Positions 18,299 through 27,278 of a stretch of 62,729 nt of DNA are shown one piece after another. The notes beneath the pieces were generated by a model. The model was not told the DNA's origin. It searched no databases and saw only the letters and a program-made list of their open reading frames with translations. The stretch's first letter is position 1, and each line of letters begins with the position of its first letter. Position numbers and translations under genes: made by a program. Source of the DNA: Hyphomicrobiales bacterium (lineage in GTDB: Bacteria > Pseudomonadota > Alphaproteobacteria > Rhizobiales > Rhizobiaceae); contig UCKS01000043.1 in assembly GCA_900473045.1 (NCBI GenBank), positions 1 through 62,729 on the forward strand, in the 5' to 3' direction.

Positions 18299-19480
18299 AT
18301 GGCAATCGAAGGAACCACAGAGGTTCGCGAACGAAAAATCCGTCTCGGCATGGTCGGCGGCGGTTCGGGTGCGTTTATCGGCGCGGTCCACCGCATGGCT
18401 GCACGGCTTGACGATCATTTCGAGCTGGTCGCCGGAGCCCTATCGTCGACGCCGGAAAAGGCCAAGGCCTCCGGTGCGGAACTTGGCCTGGATCCTCAGC
18501 GCAGCTATTCCGATTTCAAGGAAATGGCGATCCGCGAGGCCAAGCTGAAGAACGGTATCGAAGCCGTTGCCATCGTCACGCCTAACCATGTGCATTACGA
18601 GGCGGCCCGCGAATTTCTGAAGCGTGGCATCCACGTGATCTGCGACAAGCCGCTGACCTCGACGCTTTCGGATGCCAGGAAGCTGAAGAAGCTGGCCGAC
18701 GAGAGCGATGCCCTGTTCGTGCTGACCCATAATTACACCGGTTATCCGATGGTCCGCCAGGCCCGCGAGATGATCGCGAATGGCGATATCGGTGCTGTTC
18801 GTCTGGTGCAGATGGAATATCCGCAGGATTGGCTGACCGAGAATATCGAACAGTCCGGCCAGAAGCAGGCCGCATGGCGCACCGATCCGTCGAAGTCGGG
18901 TGCTGGCGGTTCCACCGGCGATATCGGCACCCACGCCTATAATCTCGGTGCCTTCGTTTCCGGTCTTCAGCTCGAAGAGCTTGCCGCCGATCTCGACAGC
19001 TTCGTCGAAGGCCGGGCACTGGATGACAATGCACATGTGATGATGCGCTTCAAGGCAAAGAACGGCCAGCGCGCCAAGGGTTTGCTTTGGTGCAGCCAGG
19101 TGGCCCCCGGCCACGAGAACGGCCTGATGGTGCGCGTCTATGGCACGAAGGGCGGTCTGGAATGGACGCAGAAGGACCCGAACTATCTCTGGTACACGCC
19201 GTTCGGTGAACCGAAGCGCCTGATCACCCGCGCCGGTGCTGGTTCCGGCCCGGCCGCCGCCCGCGTCTCTCGCATCCCGTCGGGCCATCCGGAAGGCTAT
19301 CTCGAAGGTTTCGCCAATATCTATACCGAAGCCGCCCGCGCCATCTTTGCCAAGCGCAAGGGTGTGGCGGTCGATCCGGCGGTGATCTATCCGACGATCG
19401 ATGACGGCATGAAGGGCATGGTGTTCGTCGATGCCTGCGTTCAGTCGTCCAAGCGAAATGGGGCCTGGATCAAGGTCTGA
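18299..19480 (+). CDS. Gfo/Idh/MocA-family NAD(P)-dependent sugar dehydrogenase
   Basis: A 393-residue oxidoreductase. The N-terminal Rossmann fold starts with LGMVGGGSGAFIG, and the family's EKP-like catalytic Lys is in HVICDKPLTS. The C-terminal alpha/beta domain carries GGSTGDIGTHAYNL with its conserved His. Such enzymes oxidise sugars or inositols, often at C3. The ATG at 18299 follows GAGGAG by about 8 bp. It lies downstream of the isomerase-like gene across the RIME element. The pair resembles dehydrogenase/eliminase couples of glycoside breakdown; substrate and cofactor are inferred, not shown. Confidence 0.88.
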   Translation: MAIEGTTEVRERKIRLGMVGGGSGAFIGAVHRMAARLDDHFELVAGALSSTPEKAKASGAELGLDPQRSYSDFKEMAIREAKLKNGIEAVAIVTPNHVHYEAAREFLKRGIHVICDKPLTSTLSDARKLKKLADESDALFVLTHNYTGYPMVRQAREMIANGDIGAVRLVQMEYPQDWLTENIEQSGQKQAAWRTDPSKSGAGGSTGDIGTHAYNLGAFVSGLQLEELAADLDSFVEGRALDDNAHVMMRFKAKNGQRAKGLLWCSQVAPGHENGLMVRVYGTKGGLEWTQKDPNYLWYTPFGEPKRLITRAGAGSGPAAARVSRIPSGHPEGYLEGFANIYTEAARAIFAKRKGVAVDPAVIYPTIDDGMKGMVFVDACVQSSKRNGAWIKV

Positions 19481-19653
19481 TCCAGTCTGCTTGTTCGCTG
19501 ACATTCACCTCGCCCGCAAAAGGGCGGGGTGGCACGTTCTCTCGATGATTCTGCGGTTGACTTTTGGTCATTCCGGCTTACTGCAACGTTTCAGATTTCC
19601 TGACTGACGCGGGGCGGAGCCTTTCGTTGCCGCGCAATCCGATGAGAGCGATG

Positions 19654-21027
19654 ATGATCGAAGCAAAGAAACTGGCAGAACGCTTCCCCGGCGATTTCAT
19701 TTTCGGTGTTGCAACCGCCTCGTTCCAGATCGAGGGTGCAACGAAGGCCGATGGCCGCAAGCCGTCGATCTGGGATGCGTTTTCCAACATGCCGGGCCGG
19801 GTCTATCAGGGTCACAATGGCGATATCGCCTGCGATCACTACAACCGGCTGGATGAAGACCTCGACCTGATCCAGAGCCTCGGCGTCGAGGCCTATCGTT
19901 TCTCGATCGCCTGGCCGCGCATCATTCCGGAAGGCACAGGACCGATCAACGAGAAAGGGCTCGATTTCTACGATCGCCTCGTCGATGGCCTGAAGCAGCG
20001 CAACATCAAGGCCTTCGCGACGCTTTACCATTGGGACCTGCCGCTGGCGCTGATGGGGGACGGTGGCTGGACGGCGCGGACGACGGCCTATGCCTACCAG
20101 CGCTATGCCAAGAGCGTCATTGCCCGGCTTGGCGACCGGCTGGATGCGGTGGCGACCTTCAACGAGCCCTGGTGCTCCGTCTGGCTCAGCCATCTCTACG
20201 GCATCCATGCGCCGGGCGAGCGCAACATGGATGCGGCGCTGCATGCTCTGCATTTCACCAATCTCGCCCATGGGCTGGGCGTTGCCACCGTTCGCGAGCT
20301 GCAGCCAAACCTGCCGGTCGGCATCGTCATCAACCCGATGCAAGTCTATGCCGGCAGCGACAGCGCCGACGACAAGGCGGCCGCCGAACGCGGCTTCGAT
20401 TTCCACAACGGCGTCTTCTTCGGCCCGATCTTCAAGGGCGAGTACCCGGAAAGCTTCCTCTCAACGCTCGGCCATCGCATGCCCGCCATCGAGGATGGCG
20501 ACATGGCAACGATCAGCCAGAAGACCGACTGGTGGGGCGTCAACTATTATACGCCGATGCGCGTTTCCCATGATCCAGCCGAAGGCGCCGAGTTCCCGGC
20601 GACGGTCAATGCCAAGCCTGTCAGCAACGTCAAGACCGATATCGGCTGGGAAGTCTTTCCGCAGGCGCTGGGCGATCTCATCCGCACGGTCAATGACCGC
20701 TACGCGCTGCCGGATTGCTACATCACCGAGAACGGCGCTGCCTACAATATGGGCGTCGAAAACGGCGCGGTCGATGACCAGCCCCGGCTCGACTATATTG
20801 CCGATCATCTGGCCGTAACGGCAGACCTGATCAGCGAGGGCTATCCGATGAAGGGCTATTTCGCCTGGAGCCTGATGGACAATTTCGAATGGGCGGAAGG
20901 ATACAAGATGCGCTTCGGCATCGTCCATGTCGACTACGAAAGCCAGGTCCGCACCATCAAGAACAGCGGTCACTGGTACAAGGAACTGGCCGAACAGTTT
21001 CCGAAGGGCAACCACAAGGCCGGGTAA
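19654..21027 (+). CDS. GH1 family beta-glucosidase
   Basis: A 457-residue glycoside hydrolase of family 1, a TIM barrel without a signal peptide and so cytoplasmic. The acid/base Glu171 is in TFNEPW and the nucleophile Glu359 in YITENGAAY. The substrate-binding GFIFGVATASFQIEGA-type N-terminus and WSLMDNFEWAEGY are both present. It hydrolyses beta-glucosides or related beta-glycosides imported into the cell. The start is one of three close ATGs (19642, 19651, 19654); the frame also runs upstream to a TTG at 19564 without family support. It follows the dehydrogenase by about 170 bp and probably serves the same glycoside regulon. Confidence 0.92.
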   Translation: MIEAKKLAERFPGDFIFGVATASFQIEGATKADGRKPSIWDAFSNMPGRVYQGHNGDIACDHYNRLDEDLDLIQSLGVEAYRFSIAWPRIIPEGTGPINEKGLDFYDRLVDGLKQRNIKAFATLYHWDLPLALMGDGGWTARTTAYAYQRYAKSVIARLGDRLDAVATFNEPWCSVWLSHLYGIHAPGERNMDAALHALHFTNLAHGLGVATVRELQPNLPVGIVINPMQVYAGSDSADDKAAAERGFDFHNGVFFGPIFKGEYPESFLSTLGHRMPAIEDGDMATISQKTDWWGVNYYTPMRVSHDPAEGAEFPATVNAKPVSNVKTDIGWEVFPQALGDLIRTVNDRYALPDCYITENGAAYNMGVENGAVDDQPRLDYIADHLAVTADLISEGYPMKGYFAWSLMDNFEWAEGYKMRFGIVHVDYESQVRTIKNSGHWYKELAEQFPKGNHKAG

Positions 21028-21104
21028 CAGCGGCGTCCCGTTGCACCATCGTGAGAAGGGTGATGCGGCGCAGGACAGGTATCCGTGCTGCCGCGGCGGA
21101 GTAC

Positions 21105-22049
21105 TTAACTTCCCAGATGCCGTTCGCCGCGCTTCTTGGCCAGTTCCATCTGCTGCTGCCGCTGGCGGTAGCGCTGGCGGTCTTCGTCAGTGCGGGTGTC
21201 GTGGCAATGGACGCAGGTGACGCCATGTTCGTGATGGGGTGACAGAAGGTCCTGCGGCGTCAATGGTTGGCGGCAGGCGTGGCAAAGCGTGTGCTCGCCC
21301 TCCTTCAGGCCATGCGTCACCGAGACGCGGTCGTCGAAGACGAAACAGGCGCCGTCCCAGAGGCTTTCCTCTTCCGGCATGTCTTCGAGATATTTCAGGA
21401 TGCCGCCCTTGAGGTGGTAGACCTCGTCGAAGCCCTGTTCCTTCATGAAGGCTGTCGCCTTCTCGCAGCGGATGCCGCCGGTGCAGTACATGGCGATCTT
21501 CGGCTTGGCGGCGAGGTCCGGGTTGTTCTTCACCCAGTCGGGGAACTCACGAAAACTCTTGGTGTTCGGATCGACAGCACCTCGGAACATGCCGATCGCC
21601 GTCTCGTAATCGTTGCGGGTGTCGATCACCAGTGTGTCGGGATCGGAAATCAGCGCGTTCCAGTCCTTCGGCGCCACATAGGTGCCGACGATCTTGTTGG
21701 GGTCGATATCCTCGACGCCCATGGTGACGATTTCCTTCTTCAGCCGCGCCTTCATGCGCAGGAATGGCATGGACGATGCCCAGCTTTCCTTGTGCTCGAG
21801 GTTGGCGAATTCAGGCTGTGCGCGCAGGAAGGCAAGCACGGTCCGGATGCCGTCTTCCGGCCCGGCAATGGTGCCGTTGATACCCTCATGTGCAAGCAGC
21901 AATGTGCCCTTGACGCCGTTGTCATCGCAGATCGCCTGCAGTGGTTCGCGAAAGTCGGCGAAGCGCTCGAATGCGGCGAAATGATAAAGTGCTGCCACCA
22001 GAAACTGGCCGCTGTCTAACGGGCGAGGGGTTTGAAGCATGTCTGTCAT
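21105..22049 (-). CDS. trhO: tRNA uridine(34) hydroxylase (rhodanese-like, UPF0176)
   Basis: A 314-residue rhodanese-domain protein of the TrhO (YceA) family, which makes 5-hydroxyuridine at the wobble position of tRNA using oxygen. The N-terminal acylphosphatase-like domain ([16 protein letters not shown]) precedes the rhodanese domain with active-site Cys189 in [12 protein letters not shown] Cys/His-rich C-terminal tail ([14 protein letters not shown]) is typical. The start is taken at the ATG at 22049; an ATG at 22040 is possible, and a longer upstream reading adds an Arg-rich stretch that is not credible. It is convergent with the beta-glucosidase gene and unrelated to it. Confidence 0.92.
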   Translation of the reverse strand: MTDMLQTPRPLDSGQFLVAALYHFAAFERFADFREPLQAICDDNGVKGTLLLAHEGINGTIAGPEDGIRTVLAFLRAQPEFANLEHKESWASSMPFLRMKARLKKEIVTMGVEDIDPNKIVGTYVAPKDWNALISDPDTLVIDTRNDYETAIGMFRGAVDPNTKSFREFPDWVKNNPDLAAKPKIAMYCTGGIRCEKATAFMKEQGFDEVYHLKGGILKYLEDMPEEESLWDGACFVFDDRVSVTHGLKEGEHTLCHACRQPLTPQDLLSPHHEHGVTCVHCHDTRTDEDRQRYRQRQQQMELAKKRGERHLGS

Positions 22050-22113
22050 GGGGCGTGAAATACAGCTTTCCGGCCGCGCACGCAATCGGAGTGTGCGGCC
22101 GGTGTCGATGCGA

Positions 22114-22473
22114 TCAGGCGGCCTGCGGCGTAAAGACCCGCAGGCGATGGCCATCCGGATCGGTGCAGGTGAAGGTATAATCAGACGCTGACGAGATCGG
22201 TTCCTGCACGATCGTCACACCTTTCCTGCGCCATTCATCGTGAAGTGCATCGACGCCCTCCCGGCCGGCGACGAAGATCGGAAGCTCGGCGTCGTTGGTG
22301 TTCACTGCGGCCGGCAGTCTCTTCCTCTTCGCCAGGCCAAGTTTCAAGGCGTCGTTCATCAGGACGACTGCATAGGTCGGCGACAGCTCCAGCGGCAGCG
22401 CACCGAACATCGCCATATAGAAAACGGCGCTCTCGGCCGGGCTTTCGACAGGCAGAACAAAATCGGTTTTCAT
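22114..22473 (-). CDS. VOC (glyoxalase/bleomycin resistance-like) family protein
   Basis: A 119-residue single-domain protein with the vicinal oxygen chelate fold pattern: [20 protein letters not shown] at the start and [14 protein letters not shown] at the end. The family includes glyoxalases, dioxygenases and antibiotic-binding proteins; the metal ligands are not clearly all present, so a binding role is possible. The ATG at 22473 follows GAGAGGAG at good spacing. It lies 68 bp after the WYL regulator on the same strand and has its own copy of the regulator's putative operator. Confidence 0.85.
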   Translation of the reverse strand: MKTDFVLPVESPAESAVFYMAMFGALPLELSPTYAVVLMNDALKLGLAKRKRLPAAVNTNDAELPIFVAGREGVDALHDEWRRKGVTIVQEPISSASDYTFTCTDPDGHRLRVFTPQAA

Positions 22474-22517
22474 GGCAGTCTCCTCTCGGTGGGTTCGGAG
22501 ACTTTTGTATTCTGCCA

Positions 22518-22538
22518 TACTGTCAATTTCTGGCAGTA
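22518..22538. promoter_or_regulatory. putative WYL-regulator operator before the VOC gene
   Basis: TACTGTCA (22518-22525), a 5-base spacer, then TGGCAGTA (22531-22538). The arms are inverted with one mismatch. The same half-sites and spacing occur before the regulator gene at 23243-23265. The site lies 45 bp upstream of the VOC start, inside the short gap after the regulator gene. Confidence 0.65.
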
Positions 22539-22541
22539 GGA

Positions 22542-23234
22542 TCACATGTCCTGCGTGACATTGTGGACACGCCGCCATTCCGCCAAAAGCAGGTCGCGGC
22601 GGCTTGGAATGCGGATGCCGGTGACCGTCATCGTGGTGAAGCGATCAGTGCGGAAATGGCGGAAGTCTCCGCGCAGTTCGCACCAGGCCGCCAGCACACG
22701 GGTTTCTTCGAAATAGGCCAGCGCAAAAGGCCAGACGCGCCGTGTCGTCGGCTGGCCGTTGACGTCGGCATAGTCGATATCGATCTTCATGCCCTGACGG
22801 ATTGCTTCGCGAATGGCGGGGAAGTCGATGGTGCCGAGACGCAGGTCGCGCGTGTTGTAGACGAGCAGCGAATTCGTCTCCAGCTCATGGCGTAGATCGG
22901 CGGGCAGCACGGCGGCAATTTTTGCCAAAGCATTGCGGGCCGCATCCTTCAATTCGTCGTCTGCCCGTGCCGACACCCAGCGCGCGCCGAGCACCAAGGC
23001 CTCGATCTCCTCTTCGCTGAGCATCATTGGGGGCATCAGGAAGCCGGGCTTGAGCACATAGCCGAAGCCCGGAGCACCCTGAATGTCGGCGCCTTGCGCC
23101 TGCAGCGTGGCGATGTCGCGGTAAAGCGTGCGGATGCTGATACCCATGCGCTGCGCCAGCGCGCTGCCGCTCACCGGCCGGCGGTAGGTGCGCAAAAGCT
23201 GGATCAGATCGAGAAGGCGGGTGGAGCGGGACAT
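22542..23234 (-). CDS. YafY-type HTH/WYL-domain transcriptional regulator
   Basis: A 230-residue regulator with an N-terminal winged helix (RLLDLIQLLRTYRRPVSGSALA, ISIRTLYRDIATLQ) and a C-terminal WYL domain (residues about 135-200, including IDYADVNGQPTTRRVWPFALAYFE and WCELRGDFRHFRTDRF). WYL domains bind nucleic-acid-like or nucleotide ligands in several systems. It stands upstream of the VOC gene on the same strand, a common arrangement, and identical-looking palindromes precede both genes, which suggests autoregulation plus control of the VOC gene. Confidence 0.9.
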   Translation of the reverse strand: MSRSTRLLDLIQLLRTYRRPVSGSALAQRMGISIRTLYRDIATLQAQGADIQGAPGFGYVLKPGFLMPPMMLSEEEIEALVLGARWVSARADDELKDAARNALAKIAAVLPADLRHELETNSLLVYNTRDLRLGTIDFPAIREAIRQGMKIDIDYADVNGQPTTRRVWPFALAYFEETRVLAAWCELRGDFRHFRTDRFTTMTVTGIRIPSRRDLLLAEWRRVHNVTQDM

Positions 23235-23242
23235 GGCCGATC

Positions 23243-23265
23243 ATACTGACAGGGATTGGCAGTAT
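23243..23265. promoter_or_regulatory. putative WYL-regulator operator before its own gene
   Basis: ATACTGACA (23243-23251), a 5-base spacer, then TGGCAGTAT (23257-23265), inverted arms with one mismatch. It is 8 bp upstream of the regulator start, where bound protein would block transcription or initiation. It matches the site at 22518-22538. Confidence 0.65.
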
Positions 23266-23287
23266 CAATGCCGGGAGGAGGGCCGCG

Positions 23288-24193
23288 TCAGACTGCGTCC
23301 TGCCAGAGGAGCCTGATTTTGCGGCTTTCCGCTTTCGGGTCGTCGCGGAAAACCGAAGCAGAAACGGTCAGCGCTTCTTCCCGCAGGATTTTCTGCCGGG
23401 TGATGACGGCCGAGAGCAGATAGGCGACGTCCTCGCTCTTGCCGAAAAGCTGCGGCTGCTCGTCGACCAGGGAGGCGAGCAGCGCCAGATCGTTGTGATG
23501 GCCCAGCAGATCGACAACCCTTGTTACCTCGACCCGCTTTGCATGCAGCGCCGAGGGCCAAAGCCGTTGTAAGATATCCAGATAGAAACGGTAGTCCTGG
23601 CTGCGTTTGCGCAGTTCGTGAAACAGATGTGCATCGGTGGTGTCCGTGCAGGCCTGCCGCGCCGCCGCTGCCCTCTCCAGCGCCTTGCGCCAGCCTTTTG
23701 CGATGCGTTTGGCGCCTTTTTTGCCGCCATCCCGAAAGGTGATGCGCGAGAGTGAATCCAGTGCCCGGCCACAGGTCGAGATCGCCGCCGCGACCCTTTC
23801 TTCGAGTTGGTTTCCTTCAGCGACCTGTTCGTCGCGCCGGGCGGTCAGTACCTTGCCGATCCGTTTCAGTGCGGCGCGTTCATCGGTATTTTCAGCGTGA
23901 TCAAGCAGATACCGGCTGACTTCGACTAAAGCGGTTTCGTCACGTGATGTCGACAGCGTCCGTGCCATATTGCGGACGTGGGTATTTTCCGAGCGCCGGA
24001 AGGCGGGAATGTCGGCAGCGGCGAGGCGGTAGAGGGAGCGCAGCCTCTTGAAGTTTTTTCGGGCGTCGTGGATCGCAGCTGCCAGTCCCTGCGGACGGTC
24101 GGTCAGCGCCGACACGGCAAGGGTCAGCTGCTCGGTTCCAACGGCCTTGAATTCTTCCGTAAAATGTTCAGAAGGGCGAATATGATAGCTCAT
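23288..24193 (-). CDS. CHAD-domain protein (polyphosphate-associated)
   Basis: A 301-residue all-helical protein with a CHAD domain: two helical repeats each bearing conserved basic residues (AIHDARKNFKRLRSLYRL near residue 47 and LFHELRKRSQDYRFYLDIL near 190). CHAD domains bind inorganic polyphosphate and often pair with CYTH domains. The start is the ATG at 24193, supported by AGGCAG; it lies inside the end of the CYTH gene, giving a 26-bp overlap and likely translational coupling. The two proteins are encoded separately here, where many bacteria fuse them. Confidence 0.88.
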   Translation of the reverse strand: MSYHIRPSEHFTEEFKAVGTEQLTLAVSALTDRPQGLAAAIHDARKNFKRLRSLYRLAAADIPAFRRSENTHVRNMARTLSTSRDETALVEVSRYLLDHAENTDERAALKRIGKVLTARRDEQVAEGNQLEERVAAAISTCGRALDSLSRITFRDGGKKGAKRIAKGWRKALERAAAARQACTDTTDAHLFHELRKRSQDYRFYLDILQRLWPSALHAKRVEVTRVVDLLGHHNDLALLASLVDEQPQLFGKSEDVAYLLSAVITRQKILREEALTVSASVFRDDPKAESRKIRLLWQDAV

Positions 24194-24665
24194 GATCTGC
24201 CTTGGATACAATCGGACTGGTTGAGAGATACTGGTTCGAGTAGTGCGGGTCTCCGGTCACCTCGGTGCCCAGCCAGTCCGGCAGCGCCGGTTGATCGTCT
24301 TCTGTGCCGAGTTCGACTTCAGCAACGACAAGGCCGTCATGCGCGCCGCCATAGACATCGATCTCCCAGAGAAAGCCGCGATGCTCGACCTCGTAGCGGG
24401 TCTTTTCAATGATGAGGCCGATGGCCTTCGTCATCATGTCCCTGGCGTCCTCCACCGGGATCTCGTATTCGAATTCATCGCGGGTCATCGATCCCGTGCC
24501 GATCTTGATCGTCAGCTTTGCCCGCTTGTCGTCCATCAGCCGCACCCGTGCGGAACGGTCATCCATGGTGACGATGTAGGCCTGCAGAAAGCGCGTGCCG
24601 CCGTCTGCGATATTGCGCCAGCGGTCGGACGCCACGAGAAACTTGCGTTCAATTTCCTTGGCCAT
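24168..24665 (-). CDS. CYTH-domain triphosphatase-like protein
   Basis: A 165-residue CYTH (triphosphate tunnel) protein beginning with the diagnostic EIERKFLV. It also carries the acidic and basic tunnel residues in RVRLMDDKRAKLTIK and VAEVELGTEDD. Members hydrolyse inorganic triphosphate or other triphosphates with a divalent metal. The ATG at 24665 gives the standard MAKEIERKF start. It is the first gene of a two-gene unit with the CHAD protein, which suggests a shared role in polyphosphate or triphosphate turnover. Substrate preference is not known. Confidence 0.9.
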   Translation of the reverse strand: MAKEIERKFLVASDRWRNIADGGTRFLQAYIVTMDDRSARVRLMDDKRAKLTIKIGTGSMTRDEFEYEIPVEDARDMMTKAIGLIIEKTRYEVEHRGFLWEIDVYGGAHDGLVVAEVELGTEDDQPALPDWLGTEVTGDPHYSNQYLSTSPIVSKADHELSYSPF

Positions 24666-24896
24666 TGATAAGCCTGCCATTTTTGCCTTCAATTGCGTTC
24701 AGACTACAGGATTGTGGCGTCAGGACAAGCAAGCAGTTCGGGTTGCCGCAGCCTCAGCAGCACGTGAGCCGGTCCCGTCGTCAAGCATGCGTCACCATGT
24801 CCGAATAGGCTCAGCCGGTCCCGTTTGGTATCGACAAAAGCGGATGGGAAGAGTATTCGAACCTTCACTTCAATCGTTTTAAAAGGGCTGTCCGGC

Positions 24897-25535
24897 ATGA
24901 GCGAGAAAACCGATAGACTTCTTTCCGTCCTCAAATTGCAGCCGGTCGTTCCGGTGCTGATCATCGACGATCTTGCGACCGCCGTGCCTTTGGCGCGTGC
25001 GCTTGTTGCCGGTGGATTGAAGGCGATCGAGATCACCCTGCGCACCACCGCCGCTCTCGAAGCGATCCGGGCGGTTGCCAACGAAGTCGAGGGTGCTGTC
25101 GCCGGTGCCGGAACCATCCTCAATGCTGCGCAATATGAGGCAGCTGTCGAGGCGGGCTCGAAGTTCATCGTCAGCCCCGGCACGACACAGGAGCTGATCG
25201 ACGCTGCCAACGATTCCGAAATCCCGCTTCTGCCGGGTGCCGCTACGGCCAGCGAAGTCATGGGCCTGCGCGAAGAAGGCTACAAGGTGATGAAGTTCTT
25301 CCCGGCCGAACAGGCGGGCGGCGCTGCTTATCTCAAGTCGCTGTCTTCGCCGCTTGCCGGCACGCTGTTTTGCCCGACAGGCGGCATTTCGCTGTCGAAT
25401 GCCCGGGATTATCTGTCGCTGCCCAACGTCGTCTGCGTCGGCGGTTCCTGGGTTGCGCCGAAGGAACTGGTTGCCAAGGGCGACTGGGCCGGCATCACCA
25501 AACTCGCCGCCGAAGCATTCGCGCTGCGCGGCTGA
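24897..25535 (+). CDS. eda: KDPG/KHG aldolase
   Basis: Class I aldolase of 212 residues, the family length, which splits 2-keto-3-deoxy-6-phosphogluconate to pyruvate and glyceraldehyde 3-phosphate in the Entner-Doudoroff pathway. The Schiff-base Lys133 is in [12 protein letters not shown] and the base Glu45 in AIEITLRT. The ATG at 24897 matches the family start; upstream in-frame codons are not conserved-looking. It stands alone, divergent from the CYTH gene, with its own terminator. The galactonate-specific homologue (DgoA) is the main alternative. Confidence 0.9.
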   Translation: MSEKTDRLLSVLKLQPVVPVLIIDDLATAVPLARALVAGGLKAIEITLRTTAALEAIRAVANEVEGAVAGAGTILNAAQYEAAVEAGSKFIVSPGTTQELIDAANDSEIPLLPGAATASEVMGLREEGYKVMKFFPAEQAGGAAYLKSLSSPLAGTLFCPTGGISLSNARDYLSLPNVVCVGGSWVAPKELVAKGDWAGITKLAAEAFALRG

Positions 25536-25558
25536 TCGATCGTCATGACTGTTCAAAA

Positions 25559-25586
25559 GGCCGGAGCGTTTGCGTCCGGCCTTTTT
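25559..25586 (+). terminator. rho-independent terminator after eda
   Basis: Arms GGCCGGA (25559-25565) and TCCGGCC (25575-25581), a 9-base loop with GCG/TGC complementarity, then five T. It begins 23 bp after the eda stop. Confidence 0.85.
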
Positions 25587-25672
25587 CATGCCAGGCGTCT
25601 TTCATTTGTATTTCTGTCGTTGAATTCCTATGTTTCTTTCCGACCGAAACCGGCCTCAAGGGAGTGGACCGA

Positions 25673-26452
25673 ATGTTTGATGCGAAGAAATTGCTGGATC
25701 AGTTGTTGGGTTCGCAGATCCCCGGTGCCGGTGGCACGGTGCGCGATCGTGCCGGACAGGCGACCCAGATGGCCAAGGACAACCCGCTTGCCGCAGGCGC
25801 TATCGCTGCCGTCCTGCTTGGCACCGGTACCGGCCGCCAGGTGGCTGGTTCTGCCCTGAAGCTCGGCGGTCTCGCCGCCATCGCCGGTCTTGGCTATCAG
25901 GCCTACAAGAATTACCAGGCCGGTAAGGAGCCGGTTGCACAGCCGGAAGCACAAGCGCAGCCTGAACTCTTGCCGCCGCCGGCCGATTCCGGTTTCAGCA
26001 CCGAGCCTGCCGTCATCCGCAATGATTTCGTGCTGGTGCTGGTGCGCGCCATGATCGCCGCTGCCCGTGCCGATGGTCATATCGACGATGTCGAGCGCGC
26101 TCGCATCATGGACAAGGTCAAGGTCTCCGGCCTCGATTCGGAAGCCGAACAGTTCCTGCACGAGGAGCTGAGCAAGCCCGTCGATCTCGATGCCATGGTC
26201 GCTGCAGCCGTCACCGAGGAAGAACGCGTCGAGCTCTATACTGCTTCACGTCTCGCCATCGATGCCGATAGCCGCGCCGAGCGCGGTTACCTTGATCAGT
26301 TGGCTGGGCGCCTTGGGCTTGCCGATGCGCTGATCGATCATATCGAGGCGACCGTCTCTTCGGCCAAGACTCCGGTTATCGAGGCCCAGGCAAATCCGGC
26401 GCCGGCTTCCGTGCCGCAGACTGGTCAACCGCCGATCAAGTCGCCTTGGTGA
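25673..26452 (+). CDS. DUF533 / TerB-like protein
   Basis: A 259-residue protein. An N-terminal region (LLDQLLGSQ) is followed by a Gly/Ala-rich hydrophobic segment (NPLAAGAIAAVLLGTG to GLAAIAGLGYQAYKNY, residues about 37-78), a Pro/Gln/Glu-rich linker, and a C-terminal helical TerB-like domain (VLVRAMIAAARADGHIDDVERARI). This is the layout of the DUF533 family (YebE), probably membrane-associated and of unknown function. The ATG at 25673 follows GGGAG by about 10 bp. The tail is rich in Pro and Ala. Nothing suggests tellurite resistance despite the fold. Confidence 0.85.
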   Translation: MFDAKKLLDQLLGSQIPGAGGTVRDRAGQATQMAKDNPLAAGAIAAVLLGTGTGRQVAGSALKLGGLAAIAGLGYQAYKNYQAGKEPVAQPEAQAQPELLPPPADSGFSTEPAVIRNDFVLVLVRAMIAAARADGHIDDVERARIMDKVKVSGLDSEAEQFLHEELSKPVDLDAMVAAAVTEEERVELYTASRLAIDADSRAERGYLDQLAGRLGLADALIDHIEATVSSAKTPVIEAQANPAPASVPQTGQPPIKSPW

Positions 26453-26585
26453 TCAATCCATCACCACTTTGCATTTGTGTGGATGCCTGAGCTGTCCTAT
26501 GCCAGCGTCAAGGCCTTTGTGATGACCGGCGCGGTTTGCGTGCCGGTCTCAAGGCTGATGGTATGGTCTCTCCTGGAGTGTGCAG

Positions 26586-27278
26586 ATGCGTGATTTGACC
26601 CATTGGACTGGCTGCCCGGCGCCAAAGCCGGTCGTTCTGGAAGGCCGTTATGTCCGGATCGCGCCGTATGATCGCGCCGCGCATCTGCAGGCACTGTGGC
26701 AGGCTTTTGGCGGGCTGGAGATCAATACGCGCCTGCAGTATTTCGCGCAGGATGATTTTCGCAGCATCGAGGATTTCGATGCCTGGCTGAAAGCCGTGCA
26801 GAAGGGTGGCTGGGTTACCGAAGTGTTCTACGACAAGGCGAGCGGCGATGTGGTCGGCATGGCCAATTACATGCGGCCGGATCCCGCCAATGGCGTGGTC
26901 GAGGTCGGTGGTGTCGCCCATTCCTTCTCCATGGCACGCTCGCCACTTTCCACCGAAGTGCATTATCTCATGGCAAAGCACGCCTTTGAGGATCTGGGCT
27001 ATCGGCGCTACGAGTGGAAATGTGACAATCGCAACGAAGCCAGCAAGAAAACGGCCAATCGCCTCGGCTTCAGCTTCGAAGGCGTCTTCCGCCAGCACAT
27101 GTTGTCGAAGCGCGCCAATCGCGACACTGCGTGGTTTTCGATCATCGACGGCGAATGGCCGTTGCTCGATGCCGCTTTCGAAGCCTGGCTGTCGCCGGAG
27201 AATTTCGCCGGTGACGGCACACAGAAGCGCAAGCTTGAAGATATTCGCGCCGAACTGGCGCAAAAGGAGACGGAATGA
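26586..27278 (+). CDS. GNAT-family N-acetyltransferase (RimJ/RimL-like)
   Basis: A 230-residue acetyltransferase with the RimL-type pattern: LEGRYVRIAPYD at the start, SPLSTEVHYLMAKHAFEDLGYRRYEWKCDNRNEAS across the CoA-binding region, and ANRLGFSFEGVFRQHM near the end. Relatives acetylate protein N-termini or small amines; the substrate is unknown. The start is taken at the ATG at 26586, 7 bp after GGAG, instead of the GTG at 26580. Its stop overlaps the next gene's ATG by 4 bp. Confidence 0.88.
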   Translation: MRDLTHWTGCPAPKPVVLEGRYVRIAPYDRAAHLQALWQAFGGLEINTRLQYFAQDDFRSIEDFDAWLKAVQKGGWVTEVFYDKASGDVVGMANYMRPDPANGVVEVGGVAHSFSMARSPLSTEVHYLMAKHAFEDLGYRRYEWKCDNRNEASKKTANRLGFSFEGVFRQHMLSKRANRDTAWFSIIDGEWPLLDAAFEAWLSPENFAGDGTQKRKLEDIRAELAQKETE

